64,000 bases of DNA from Rhabdophis nuchalis (taxonomy: Eukaryota > Chordata > Lepidosauria > Squamata > Natricidae): NCBI GenBank assembly GCA_039707465.1, contig CM077644.1, positions 144,182,962 through 144,246,961 on the forward strand. Direction: 5' to 3'. A program made the position numbers and the translations under genes. The notes under the pieces are model-generated. The model was not told where the DNA came from and did not search any database. It worked only from the letters and a program-made list of their open reading frames with translations. This document shows positions 44,274 to 55,773 of the stretch, one piece after another. How positions within the stretch are numbered: position 1 is the first letter of the stretch; each line of letters starts with the position of its first letter.

Positions 44274-44290
44274 TTTACTCACCTAGGAGA
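44274..44290 (-). promoter_or_regulatory. candidate splice donor in the leader
   Basis: On the minus strand 'ctctcctag|gtgagtaaac' is a near-consensus 5' splice site about 265 bases downstream of the primer site. This is where retroviruses keep their major donor. Confidence 0.55.
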
Positions 44291-44533
44291 GTACGATTTT
44301 CCCTCTCCCTGCTTCAAGCCTCTTTGGCGTTCAGGTCCGGATGGAACCGGAGTCTGCCAACATATGACCAGGCCGAGGTCACCGACTCAAATTTGGCCGG
44401 GAGCGCTCTTGACGTCGTCTCAGGTCCCTGTCAGTTTTCTCCGTCCACCGTTGTGAAGGCCGTTGCCGATCCTCAAAGGGGTTCGGCTTGTGGGAAGCCG
44501 AAAGCGGCTACCTCGAAGAAAAAAGCCTTCGAG

Positions 44534-44551
44534 CCCCACGTTCGGGCGCCA
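44534..44551 (-). other. primer binding site, tRNA-Lys type
   Basis: TGGCGCCCGAACGTGGGG on the minus strand lies four bases inside the 5' LTR. It matches the 3' end expected for a lysine tRNA, as used by several betaretrovirus- and lentivirus-like elements. Confidence 0.85.
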
Positions 44552-44555
44552 AAAA

Positions 44556-45420
44556 TGTAAGGTTTGGGAAACGCTTAAGCCAAAAACGAAGCAAAAGAAG
44601 ACTTAAACGGAGGCTTGGAAAACAAAGAAACAGACTTTATTCTTTGATCAAAGTTAAAGTTCTGGGTGAGAAATCTCCATACCCATGTACAAGAGACATG
44701 GTAGGAAAGTTCTACAAAACTCAATCGGACTGTCCCCTTTCTTATACACCAAAATAACTTTGTTCTTCAAAAGAGGCCTTTGTTCTTTGCATTCTAATTA
44801 CTTTAACTATTCTAAATCATTCTAATCAACATTGTAAACTTCAACCTTAAGTCATATAAGTCATATTGTAAAACTTAGATTATATATCCTAACTCAATTT
44901 GCATCCTTCCTGGCTCAAAAAGTTTGTTATCTTTTCCCTTCTCTGTTTGCTTAATTGCCCACTTACCAAATATAAAAAGGTGTGAAACTTGTTCTGAGCC
45001 CGAGGGAACCAGAGGTGGCAAAGGAAGATTTCAGATCTTTCAGATCTTATCACAGGAAGGATTCAATGGATTGTTGGCATATGTCTCCACAGCAATATAA
45101 CTTTGTCTAAATACTAAACAGAACATCTCTAGAATAACATAGGAAAATACTTTCACACAATATATCATGTCCAAATACTAAACAGAACAGATCTCTAAAA
45201 TACTTTCACAGCAATATAAGATGCTACAACATAACAGATATCTTACAGACCCCAATAACAGGATCCCAGGAAATCAACACCAGGATACAAAGGAATCCAC
45301 ACATGCAAGCATCTACATTACAAATACTAGGCCTAATATATGTGTGTTACAGAAAGTAAATGTTTCTATTAATCAACAAGTTAATCAACAAGTTTGTATC
45401 AGTATTACCATAACTCTACA
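44556..45420 (-). repeat. 5' LTR of the 6.3-kb element
   Basis: Promoter LTR of the element. The TATA-like box is the complement at about 44741-44749, and AATAAA is the complement at 44637-44642. Spacing TATA to AATAAA is about 105 bases, leaving a short R and U5. Confidence 0.93.
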
Positions 45421-45424
45421 CCAC

Positions 45425-46718
45425 AATAAAGCTAATGAATATGTGTGCCTGTATAAGACTTGTCCTTTGAATTGGACTTTGCCTTCTTCTGTGATCCTTC
45501 AAATCTGATTTTCTGAATCCAGGATTAAGATTCAGCAATAGTTATGTGTATTTCAACTTTTCCAGAACCATTTAGTAACCAAAGAAGCCAACGTTAGGAC
45601 AGTATGAAGATTTGCTTTCATGGGAACATAAGCAAGTCAGAAATGTGATTCTCCTCCCCCCTCCCCCTCCCTCTCCTCCTTTTCCTCCTCCTCCTCCTCC
45701 TCCTCCTCCTCTCTTCTTCTACCTCCTCCTCCTCCTCCTCCTCCTCCTCCTCCTCCATACACATGCCTTACCTAATTTAAAAAACACCCAACCCAAATGA
45801 TTTATTTCTTCAGTTTTTCTTATCCTTCCTCCAATGAGTACATAAGATAAAACAGAATAAATAGCTGTAGCCTTATTGTTTCAGCTGCCATGCCAGAAAT
45901 CCAGAGAACATTTATACTCTATTTCAAGGCTACAGTTTAGGGCATTGACTCAGTGTTATGAGCAAGCTAGGACAATAGGCCAGTGTAGCAGTTTGAGATT
46001 ATCAGGACTGCTGTAATCAAGAAGCATCTTCATCAGACATAGAATAATGATTGCATGTAAAACCTAACCCTATTGCAATTTTGCTGAATGTCAAACAACA
46101 AAACAAAATGTCCAGGTCATTCCAGACAGCGCACATAAAAAAACTGGCTGGTGTGTGTGTGTGTTGTAAGACTCTGATCCCGTAGATCAAACTGATGGGG
46201 AAAGATACTGACATTGTGAACTTTATGTCCCACTGCTAATCCAGTTTAACGTGACCCCTACTCCTCTCTCTGCTTTTCAGCTGCTGAAAACTGTATGTTC
46301 AGTGTCAGGTTAGACTTAATTTTCATTTAGGTTACAATTTAAATAATTACAGTGTAATCAGATTAGGACAATGTGTCAGCTGTTTTATATTTGGCCTTGA
46401 TACATGGGATGGAGATTTGCTTTATCTCCCACATAGCTGTGTTCCCAGCCAGCTTGTTAGTACTTAATCTTTTACTAAACAATAGATTTCAGTTTTATTC
46501 ATGAGCTATTAGATAACAAATCACTTTGTACCATTCCCCAGAGACACCAAAGCTTACTTGGTCTTTAAAAAAAAAAAAAAAAATTAGGAATTATCAGCAC
46601 CAGTATAATTTGGTTACAAGACAGTTGATAAAAGATTATGTTCAGCTTCCCGCATCTGCTCTGAAAGTTAAATATTGAGGAAGCCAGAAATCCTTTTTTC
46701 CTTCCCTCCTTCTCTGTG
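45425..46718. other. no recognised gene; CTC-rich run and A tract
   Basis: Contains a (CTC/CCT)n run at 45651-45757 and a 17-base A run near 46566. No exon recognised. Confidence 0.4.
45651..45757. repeat. (CCT)n microsatellite
   Basis: Two CCT arrays separated by 'ctcttcttctac'. Confidence 0.93.
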
Positions 46719-46722
46719 TTAC

Positions 46723-47310
46723 TGTTGGAAGAAATGTCCTTCTGGGTTCAGTTCCAAGTGGGGGAAAAGACACCAGAGACATGGAGGCTGCTTGGAAAGA
46801 TGGTTTAATGGTGGACAGGACCACATGGCTTGAGTCCTGAACAGAAAAGGGGGATCACATGTTTCAATGTTGGGTAAAGAAGAAGAGAAGGGCTGAGATG
46901 CTGAAAAGTCTCTGGTTTTATACCCTCTCTGGCCTTTGATCTTGAGCTTGTATTCTGATTGATTGTCAGACTCCCAAGGGGCCATACAGAGGCAACTCTC
47001 TAGGCTGTGTTTTGAATCCAGGTTTGGTTGAGTTCTCAGATGCCATGTGGTGAGTGGGTAAAGGCTAGTTATACCTTAATCCCATGACTCTGGAGCTGAA
47101 GGGGAGAACTCTTTATTATGTAAATGGACTGGCTTGGGCATCTTAATGGCCAATTGACAAAGGGGGATAGGCAGGAAGCTGCAGGAGCTACTCTGTCTTT
47201 AAAGCATGTTTCTCCATTTTCACATCCAGGGAAATGTAATATTCTGCCTTTTCAATATTTCCTAGGATATTTCATTTTGCTGGGAGAGGGCTGGGTGATA
47301 ACTTCCTACA
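46723..47310 (-). mobile_element. solo LTR, 588 bp, 4-bp TSD
   Basis: Ends TGTTGGAAG...TTCCTACA on the plus strand, so the minus strand starts TGTAGGAAG and ends CTTCCAACA. TTAC is duplicated at 46719-46722 and 47311-47314. On the minus strand a TATA box (GGTATAAAACC, near 46915-46925) lies upstream of ATTAAA (near 46805), giving the orientation. Its sequence differs from the 39093-45420 LTRs. Confidence 0.85.
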
Positions 47311-47314
47311 TTAC

Positions 47315-49044
47315 GTAAAGAGAAAATGTACACGACAAACAGAACATGGTTATCAAACCAACCAAATAAAACCAACCCCTACTGCTGCCCAAATAGTAGA
47401 TCGATTCTAATGCAAAAGTGTAATCGTGGCCAGCAACTGATAGCCATCTTCTCCTTCAATCAAGAAACAAATCATTGTCGATAAAGAGATGTGAAAAGTA
47501 GAAGTTTGCAGTAGGAAGATTGTCAGACTTTGGCCCAGCATTTGATTTCATTGTATTCAATGTTTTTATTATAGGAGTCACCAACAGGGGGAAAAAACAT
47601 TTCTCTGCCCACACCACATCATTATAGTTTAATTAGGCAACCCACGACTTGTTGGGTCACCATTTCAGATTCCTTTACCTATATCAATAAATAGAATGAC
47701 CATGGGTGGGCAAAATAGCAGCGGGAGAAGGAATGAGTTCTGACTACCTGCTGACTTCCCCATTGACTTGCTTGTGGGAACCTGGCAGGGAGCATTGGAA
47801 CTCACAACGACGTGTCTCCAAGTTCTTGCGATGGCACAGCGGTGCTGCAATGGTCACAACTTTGTCAATTCAACTATTCTGAAGAACCTTGAAATTTCAA
47901 TCCCATGGGAGTAATGGGTCCTGGGTTTCGTAGGCATTCTTTAAGTTAGCCCATTTGAGGTAGCTTGATTCAAAAACTGTTGCTCTATGATGCACCATTT
48001 CACCCAATTGAAGGTCCCAAACGACAGGAAAGGTTTAGCATTATATAGATATACACATTGTAAAATGTACCTCTGCATCACAAAGACAGAGGGATGCTCA
48101 TTATCTAGACTTGGTTTTGCAGCAAGTCTCAGGATCAACAATTTAAGACCTCAAAAATTTGGCTGTTCATTGCATTTAACATCAGTGTTTCCACTGTGGG
48201 TTAAATGTCAGACTGGAACTGACATTCAGCCATCTTAGGAGCCCTCTGAAATTGTTATATCTACGTTTCACTGTGTTTAACATTCCTGGTTGCTGAGGGT
48301 AGAGAAAATCTCATTCACCTTTAAGAAGCCATTTTAAAAATCCCTCTCCCACCCCACTCCTGGTTCTTTATAAGTAATAGATTATTTAATTAGTGCTAAA
48401 TAATTTTTCTCTGTGATAAAAATGCTTATTATTCATGTAATGTCAAAAATGTTTAGCATTTGATTTGGATCAAAGCTGTAAATCTGCAGTATTGAATTAG
48501 AAGTAGAAAAACATTACCTGAAATGGCAGTGCCTGGAAAGATCAATTATTTAATTAGTGCTGCAATGCTTTTACATTTACATTATTCGCTGTTATGCTTT
48601 TATATTTTACTTTATTTGTTTCATAAATAGTTGTGCGTGTGTGTGTGCGTGTGCATGAATAGATAAATATATATAGGGAGAGAACAAGAGACAAAGTTTT
48701 TTTTTTTAGTATTTACAAATAATTCAGAGCAGATTTTGCCACTAAACCCCAAGATTTATACTGTTGTCATACTATAAAAACAGCTCAATGTAATTGTTCT
48801 GATATGGTCGATCTTTTACTAATGTTATTTCAAGCATTAGGTTTATAAATTTAGTAATTCCCTTTGTCCTCTTATCAAGATTATATCTTTTGAAATTATA
48901 TCTGTTGTAAATAAATAAGTAATAAAACGAGGGAGGAGGGGAAAGGAGAAAGGAACAAAGGAAGGAAAAAAAGAAAGAGAAGGTGAAATTGAGTCCTTGG
49001 GTCAAAAAGTACTTTATTTCTATTTGACATTAAAAATGGGCAGG
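47315..49044. other. no recognised feature
   Basis: Unique-looking AT-rich sequence with short (TG)n near 48632-48650 and a purine-rich run at 48928-48985. No coding signal. Confidence 0.4.
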
Positions 49045-49047
49045 CTA

Positions 49048-49210
49048 ATTAGAATAGAATAGAATAGAATAGAATAGAATAGAATAGAATAGAATAGAAT
49101 AGAATAGAATAGAACAGAACAGAACAGAACAGAACAGAACGGAACAGAATGGAACAGAATAGAATACTTTATTGGCCAAGTGTGATTGGACACACAAGGA
49201 ATTTGTCTTT
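49048..49210 (+). repeat. (AGAAT)n/(AGAAC)n pentanucleotide array with attached repeat
   Basis: About 23 AGAAT/AGAAC units followed by 'actttattggccaagtgtgattggacacacaaggaatttg'. This combination recurs in snake genomes as a LINE-linked microsatellite from memory. The parent element cannot be fixed from this copy. Confidence 0.75.
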
Positions 49211-49230
49211 GGTGCATAAAGGATCTGAAT

Positions 49231-49529
49231 CAGTGGTGGGATTCAACATTTTAAACTATCGATTCTGTGGGCGTAGTTTCATGGGCGTGGCATGGCTTTG
49301 TGGGCGTGGCAGGGGAAGGTTACTGCAAAATCCCCATTCCCTCTCCACCCTACTAACTTGCTTTCCAGCTCCTTTCTCCTCTTCAGGGCAAAAAAAAAAA
49401 AAAGATGATCAGCTGGGAAGCTGGAAGGCAGCAGGGGTGGGCCCAGCCTATCTGCCGGTTCTCCAAACTACTCAAAATTTCCGCTCCGGTTCTCCAGAAA
49501 CTGTCAGAACTGGCTGAATACCACCTCTG
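49231..49529 (+). mobile_element. hAT element (family 'GGTGGGATTCAA'), 299 bp
   Basis: CAGTGGTGGGATTCAAC ... GGCTGAATACCACCTCTG, with identical 8-mers ATCTGAAT at 49223-49230 and 49530-49537. Best preserved member of its family here. Confidence 0.93.
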
Positions 49530-49537
49530 ATCTGAAT

Positions 49538-49919
49538 CACTGCAATCATTAAAACAATCTGAATCATTATAGTAAAGCCAATGCTGTGTAGTGATTACAG
49601 CTTTGGACAAAGTCTAAGGAAAGTTCTGTTCAAATCTATCTTCAGCCAGGAAATTTCACTGGATGATTTCTTTTTTGCCCAACCCAGATTGTTGCTGAAT
49701 GGAAAACAAAAGATTATGGGACATCCTCAAAAGACAAGGCATATACTGACAAGACATACACTGAATTTTAAAAAACCCACCCTATTTCTATGATAGGTAG
49801 GAATGCCTATTGGAAGGAAAGAACAGTCAAAACATGTCTATATCTTGAGAGATTCTCCTGTTATTTTTTGTTATATATTTGTCTTTTATTATTTACGTAT
49901 TTAAACGAAGATATAGCCA
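49538..49919. other. no recognised feature
   Basis: Unique-looking spacer. Confidence 0.35.
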
Positions 49920-51147
49920 AAAGTAATAGCCAAAAGCCAACATGGGTTTGTCAAAAACAGATCATGCCAGACTAATCTAATTGCATTCTTTGACAAAGTG
50001 ACAAAATTAGTGGACCAGAGGAACGCTGTCGATATAATTTACTTGGACTTCAGTAAGGCATGTGATAAAGTAGACCATAACCTACTATTAGATAAAGTAG
50101 AAAAATGTGGGTTAGACAGCATCACCACCAAATGGATTCGCAACTGGCTGACCAACCGCACTCAACGTGTAGTCCTCAATGGAACTGCATCTACATGGAA
50201 GGAAGTATGCAGTGGAGTCCCCCAAGGCTCAGTTTGGGGAACTCATCAATGGGGAACTCATCAAATTTGCAGATGACATCAAGCTGGCAGGAATAGCCAG
50301 CACTCCAGAAGATAGGCTTAAGATACAGAAAGATCTTGACAAACTTGAACATTGGGCACTATCTAATAAAATGAAATTCAATTGTGAAAAAAGTAAGGTT
50401 CTACATTTAGGCAAGAAAAACAAAATACACAGATACAGTATAAGTGGTACCTTGCTCAATAGTAGCAACTGTGAGAGGGATCTTGGAATTCTAGTGGACA
50501 ACCATTTAAATATGAGCCAGCAGTGTGCAGCAGCTGTCAAAAAAGCCAACACAGTTCTAGGCTGCATAAACAGAGGGATAGAATCTAGATCACGTGAAGT
50601 GTTAATGCCACTGTATAGTGCCTTGGTAAGGCCACACTTGGAATACTGCATACAGTTTTGGTCGCCACGATGTAGAAAAGACGTGGAGACTCTGGAAAGA
50701 GTGCAGAGAAGAGCAACCAAGATGATTAGGGGACTGGAGACTAAAACATATGAAGAACGGTTGCAGGAGCTGGGTATGTCTAGTTTGATAAAGAGAAGGA
50801 CCAGGGGAGACATGATAGCAGTGTTCCGATATCTCAGAGGGTGCCACAAAGAAGAGGGAGTCAAACTATTCTCCAAGGCACCTGGGGGCAGGACAAGAAG
50901 CAATGGGTGGAAACTAATCAAGGAGAGAAGCAACTTAGAACTAAGGAGAAATTTCCTGACAGTCAGAACAATTAACCTCTGGAACAGCTTGCCTCCAGAA
51001 GTTGTGAATGCCCCAACCCTGGAAGTCTTTAAGAAGATGTTGGATAGTCATTTGTCTGAAATGGTATAAGGTTCCTGCCCACGCAGTGGGTTGGACTAGA
51101 AGACCTACAAGGTCCCTTCCAACTCTGCTATTGTATTATTGTATATA
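49920..51147 (+). pseudogene. CR1 LINE, RT C-terminal half with internal deletion, plus 3' UTR
   Basis: Starts in the finger-palm region ('aacatgggtttgtcaaaaacagatc'). Frame 49998 reads DIIYLDFSKACDKVDHNLL, then WIRNWLTNRTQRVVLNGT and GVPQGS. A deletion near 50230, together with a direct 15-base duplication 'tggggaactcatcaa', removes most of the stretch between GVPQGS and FADD and shifts the frame. Reading resumes at about 50260 with KFADDIKLAG and runs open to the stop at 51067-51069 (HLEYCIQFWSP, ELGMSSLIKRRTRGDMIAVF, NLELRRNFLTVRTINLWNSL). Typical CR1 3' UTR follows. The conserved C-terminus without stops is striking for a dead copy. Confidence 0.92.
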
Positions 51148-51755
51148 GTTTCAGGCGATATAATCTTGATAAGTGGACAAAGAGAAATATTCCACTTTTA
51201 AAAAGTTCAACATTTCTACAATCTAACATTGGAAATCTTCCACCTACTAATGATAGTAACACTGGGAAAGAACAGAAGGACAGTGATTTGATGACCATGT
51301 TCCATGAATGTGCTATAACAAATGGATATTTATTCAATTTTCAAAAAGAGAATGCTTAATCACTATATTAAATTTTTGTGAAGGACTCATTCCTTGGTCA
51401 TAAGTTATGTCCAAACCCGATGGGAATACTGATTGTGGGTAGTTAATCAGTTCTATAAATTTATTCTCTTATGGTAGCTATCAGATGTCGAGTTGAGGGT
51501 TGCTGTCACATCTATTTTTGAGATTTGTAGGACTACAAAATCTTACCACTAGAAAACAGCAAAGAGTTAAAGCTTTTTGTGTGCCTGTTTCCATCTAGTG
51601 GTCTTTTAAAATTTTGTATCCCAAATCTGGAACTTCCAATGATTTGAAAGGCCTTTTATCAGTTCAGCTGGTATAGTAACCCTCATTCTTTCCAAGTAAG
51701 AAATTTGTTTGACAATTATTATTTAGATTTGTATTTTCTGTTTGTTTTATTGCAA
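51148..51755. other. no recognised feature
   Basis: Unique-looking AT-rich stretch. Confidence 0.35.
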
Positions 51756-51756
51756 T

Positions 51757-52774
51757 GGTTTTTTTTGGAATTTTTTTTATTGGTTTTATGACATTTATAG
51801 GAAAGGGATATATAGGTTCATAGAAAATTTTGGTAGCTCCCATGCTGGCAGTAGAAATCCCCCCAAATCCCACAGGTTTACAATTTTAAGTGCAACATAC
51901 AAAGGATAAGCATATACATAGTTCTTACTTTATATCAACCGTATGTTCAATCCTTTCTTTCTTTGCCATTTTAAAAATATTTCAAATACAATTACTTTTA
52001 TGACCTGAGCCTTGTCGATATTGCTCCCTCCTCCTTGTCCCCAGGGGGAGGCATAGCCCCCTCTGTTCCCATATCTTGTGTCTTGCTGCTCTCTTCCCTG
52101 CCTCTGCTATCTTTATCTCCTAGAAGGGAATTTTTTTTAAATAAAGGCTTCTGCCTCATTTACTGTCTTAATCCTAATCCTGTTTCCCTCCCAGAAGATC
52201 AACATTCCCTCAATAACCATCTAAACCAAACTCCTCTATTATATAATTTCTTTGACAAGAAGGAATATTTCCTCCTTGTCTCTCTTATTTTTTTCGGAAT
52301 TTGTTTTAGAATGGTAATTTCTTTATCTTGATATTTTAAAGGTCCCCCTCTTTGGGCTTCTAGTACCTCATCCCTCGTGGTCCTCCTGAGAAATTTGACA
52401 TGTACCTCTCTTGGGACATTATGAGTTCTAGCATATGCTGAGTTAATTCTATAAACCAGATCCATATCCCACCACAGTTGCTCTTTATCTCTCTTAAGGT
52501 ATTCTGCTAGAATTGTACTCATAATGTCTTTGAGATCTTCATTTTCTGCCTCTGGTAAGTTCTGAAACCTAAGAAAGAAGGACATTCTTTCCAATTCTAT
52601 TTTAAACATAAAATTTTTGAGATCTAAGTTCCCTTTTCGGATCTCCTTAACCTCTTTTCCCATCTCAGTTGCCCCTCCCTCCAACTTCACAATGCTATGT
52701 CTGTTTCCTGATACCTCAGACCGTCCCAGCCACACGCCCTCTGACGCCATCTTCTCTGCAAAAAGATTTACCAA
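51757..52774 (-). mobile_element. L1 LINE fragment containing ORF1 and a 3' end, no ORF2
   Basis: Runs on the minus strand from the ORF1 start through about 430 bases of 3' sequence to an A-rich end with AATAAAA (complement near 51768-51775). No endonuclease or RT sequence lies between. The structure is like the mammalian HAL1 ('half-L1') elements. Confidence 0.6.
52199..52774 (-). pseudogene. L1 ORF1 protein, central and C-terminal parts
   Basis: Encodes 191 residues similar to the RNA-binding, chaperone-like ORF1 protein of L1. Residues ~60-125 contain FFLRFQNLPEAENEDLKD, as in the RRM-like domain. Residues ~115-190 contain PREVHVKFLRRTTRDEVLEA, YQDKEITILKQIPKKIRETR and YNRGVWFRWLL, as in the C-terminal domain. 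The long coiled coil that should precede the RRM is missing from this strand; a reversed candidate lies at 52939-53037. ORF1p normally trimerises through that coil and coats L1 RNA. The frame is open through its stop, so the copy may be fairly young or slowly decaying. Confidence 0.8.
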
Positions 52775-52839
52775 CTTTGAATTCAGACAAAGGGTCCTAA
52801 AAAGCCACCAATGGGCAAATCGTTTTCGCCACCCCCCTC

Positions 52840-53040
52840 TACAGCTTCAAGCCCAAGTATGCAGCAATCAATAATTACTTCACTAGTGCAAAAAGAAACT
52901 GCATGAGAGAGCTCGAAAGAATTATCTGCTAATCAAATGCTCCAGGAGATCATGAGAGGTCAAAATGAATTAAGAAAAGAATTAGCGGACTTCAAAGATG
53001 AAATCAGAGGAATTCAAGAATGCAATGTGCTTAGTTGAAA
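52840..53040 (+). pseudogene. possible inverted 5' part of the L1 (ORF1 coiled coil)
   Basis: In the opposite orientation to 52199-52774, frame at 52939 reads MLQEIMRGQNELRKELADF and then KDEIRGIQE before a stop at about 53035. This charged heptad-like stretch is the kind of sequence found N-terminal to the ORF1 RRM. Head-to-head arrangement suggests 5' inversion during insertion (twin priming). Confidence 0.4.
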
Positions 53041-55765
53041 ATGAAGGCAAAGCCACGTGATCATATAGCTAACAGGGTCTCTACTGTGTTACAGACGATG
53101 AATTTGGGTGTATCTAAATAGATAAAACTTATATTGGTCAGTGAGAAATGAGATAGGACAGGAGCTAAGACCTAGATGCAGTATAAAAAAACAAAACAAG
53201 GTAAATTATATATTAATATATTATAAATTAATCTAATGTTCATTTATTTATAAATCAGAAGTATATACTTGTAGTTCTGTTCTGGGTTATCAGTCCAGAT
53301 GGAAGTATTATTTATAATATTTGAACTGTTTTGTTTTTAAAACAGTTGTCCTGAATTTGATTTATGCAAAGTATTTTGCTCAGTTTATGTTTAGTAGGTT
53401 AGTAGGTGCTACTTATTCCAAATCACTCCAGAGGATCACTGTTTTCTAGACTATTTTAGATTCTTGCCAAACATCAAACTTGGAAAATTTTTATTTTATT
53501 GCAATGTTGTTATTATTTATTAAATATTATTTGTTGCCTCTGAAAATTTTCCATCAGTTTCAGCTAATCCAAAATAGGGATTGGCAATAAAATCTTAATT
53601 TGCTAGTTATTTGCCATTTGCACTAGCTATATTTCCATTGCTAAGGAAAATGCATGTATGTTTTACAGATTTTAAGTTTAAAAACTCCAGCAATCTAGGA
53701 CATGTTTTCCTGCAGGAGCATTGCTGACCTCTGTATTGTCTAGGGCCTTCTTCTAAATTCCTAAGCATTTCAAGAATGGTTTGATGCCTTTTGAGTTTTG
53801 CTTTGTATGGTTCTTAGATTTGCTTTATTTTTTTTTGTGCTGATAGATTTATTTTGGTATTATAATATGCTGTTTTATGTAATTGTTTTGCTTTGCATTT
53901 TCAGTGCTCATATTATTGATTAGGCAACTTAAGTTACCCCACAGCCTAAAAACTAAATGAATGAACAACTGAATGAATAATCCCTCATCATCTTGCCTCT
54001 TTCTTGATTTAGACCTAGGCTAGACTTAGACTTATGCTCTACTCCAAATCAAGAAAGAACCTTTGGATATACTTGGATCACATCTTCCATACTTCTTGAC
54101 TATTGGAGTTTTGATTGGGACATATAATGTCCCAATTAAATGTTTAGTTATTACAGCTGTCAGCCAACAACAATTGGGACTTCTAGGGATCAGAGTACAA
54201 GGCTACCCAACGAACAATGGGATTCTCAATCTTAACTGCATTGTTAGCAATGTCATCATTTCTGTAGACCTCAAAGTTTGCAGGAAGGTGAACTCTTGCT
54301 GTGTTCCTTCTTGGCCTTTTGAATTGCTTGAGATAGCCAAAGGAATCACAGTAATTGATTTGAAGCTTGGATAAATTCTCTATCCCTTCTGGTTTTTCTA
54401 AGCAAAGCTGGGAACTCGACAGAAGAAATGCCACCTCAATCCTTTTCCTTTATGCCTTCTTTAAAAAAAAATATCTTTAAAAAAAAGTTTAAAAGCCTTT
54501 TCATCTTATCAAAAGCAGCCAAATTGGAAAAGCCAGGAGATTATTTCAATGGTCTTGCAATCTGATTGCTAATGTTCTAAGTGCGCTTGAAGTGTCTGCT
54601 TGTTTAAACTCTGTGGGACTGAGTTTTTTATTACGTTGTCTGAAGTGTGATTGGCAAAGAGCCATTCAAAATGGGGGTAGCTTGGCCAGATGCTGAGCTT
54701 CGTAAAGCCCGGCTATACAATATTTATTTAAAGCAGATTTTGGCTTGAAATAAAGACAGCCTGATGGTAGCAGATGTGAGTCAACGCCATGCTTCTTTGA
54801 CAATCCTGCGAGTTGTGCAGCTGCTTTGGTCAACCAACCACTCTTTAGACTATAATGAATATTTGGCAGTGAAACAAAAACACAACAGCTCTTTCCCCAT
54901 GGAGGCATGTGCCTGAACTGTTCAATGAAAGTACACAAAAGAGCTTTTGGCAAACAGCGAGGAAACTGGGCCAGGGACCTTGAGGACTGTAAAATACAAA
55001 TGTTGTTTGTTCTTGGCATGTTTGCTTTCAGGCTGTTAAATGTATGGAAATCTTTCTGACTTCAGTATTCCTCTCGTCAAAATGCTGTCAGGCTTTTGGC
55101 AATTGGTTTTGTTATCAAGCCATTTTCAAACTCTCTATCTTTAGGGATTCTTTTGACATTGACTTGTTCGTTGAAAACATCCCTGCCTGGCTGCATCAGG
55201 CCAAGAATTCTGGGGCAGACTTGGAGAATTGTGTACAGCTTTGCATTCCAGCCTTTGGAGACTAAGTCTATTTGATTTTCAGGTCACCTTGTATAGACAA
55301 AACACACAACCTAGACCAAATCCAGTGTTCTCCATGTAGATGTGACTCACAAGAAAAAGAAAGAAAGAAAAGCTAATGTAAGTACTTGAGGGAATTGTAC
55401 AGTTAACGTTCTTTTTCTGAAGAAGGTAAAAAAAAATCATGAAATTCTCCAGAACATCAAATCAATAGCACTTCACAATCCTTGAATAGTAACATGGTAA
55501 CATTTTCATTAAGTGTGCTCTATTTTCAAGTAATTGTCCTTGATACAATCTGCCCCCCCCCTTTTTTCCCCCCTCCTGCTAGGGAGATTCTGAAAAACAT
55601 ATGATTTTAAAACTGTGTCCATGTACAGCGGTTTCTCAGTACATATCAATGAGTTTCAGGAGGCATAAGTACTAAAAATGATTAGTGCCAAACAAACCAT
55701 GTGACTTACCATGTGAACCTTTGTTTCAGTTGGGAAGGACTTCTTGCCTGTCTCATTTTCTTTGT
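53041..55765. other. no recognised feature
   Basis: About 2.7 kb of AT-rich, unique-looking DNA. Frames of up to 117 codons show no domain, and no splice-flanked exon stands out. Confidence 0.4.
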
Positions 55766-55773
55766 CAGTGACC

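Larger units (their letters stand above)
39093..45420 (-). mobile_element. complete LTR retroelement (6.3 kb) without recognisable coding genes
   Basis: Two 865-bp LTRs (39093-39957 and 44556-45420) enclose 4.6 kb. The 4-base target CCAC is duplicated at 39089-39092 and 45421-45424. The primer site and polypurine tract show it reads right to left. A tRNA-Lys-type primer site, 4-base TSD and long LTRs fit an endogenous-retrovirus-like element. No frame longer than about 112 codons and no protease, RT, integrase or envelope motif was seen, so it must have moved using proteins from another element. LTRs differ at only about two positions by eye, implying recent movement. Confidence 0.92.

Noticed and set aside
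39758..45508. Duplicated 70/95-codon frames (MLQHNRYLTDPNN...) as a repeated gene
   Set aside because: The frames lie in the two LTRs on the strand opposite to the element's transcription; identity reflects LTR identity, not gene duplication.
45612..45800. 62-codon proline/leucine frame
   Set aside because: Translation of the CCT microsatellite.
50229..50933. 234-codon minus-strand frame
   Set aside because: Antisense shadow of the CR1 reverse-transcriptase frame on the plus strand.
52617..52874. 85-codon plus-strand frame over the L1
   Set aside because: Antisense to ORF1 for most of its length. Only the charged stretch after 52939 is kept as a possible inverted L1 part.
54666..55019. 117-codon minus-strand frame as a host exon
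   Set aside because: No recognisable domain, no flanking splice signals that stand out, and no codon pattern suggesting selection.
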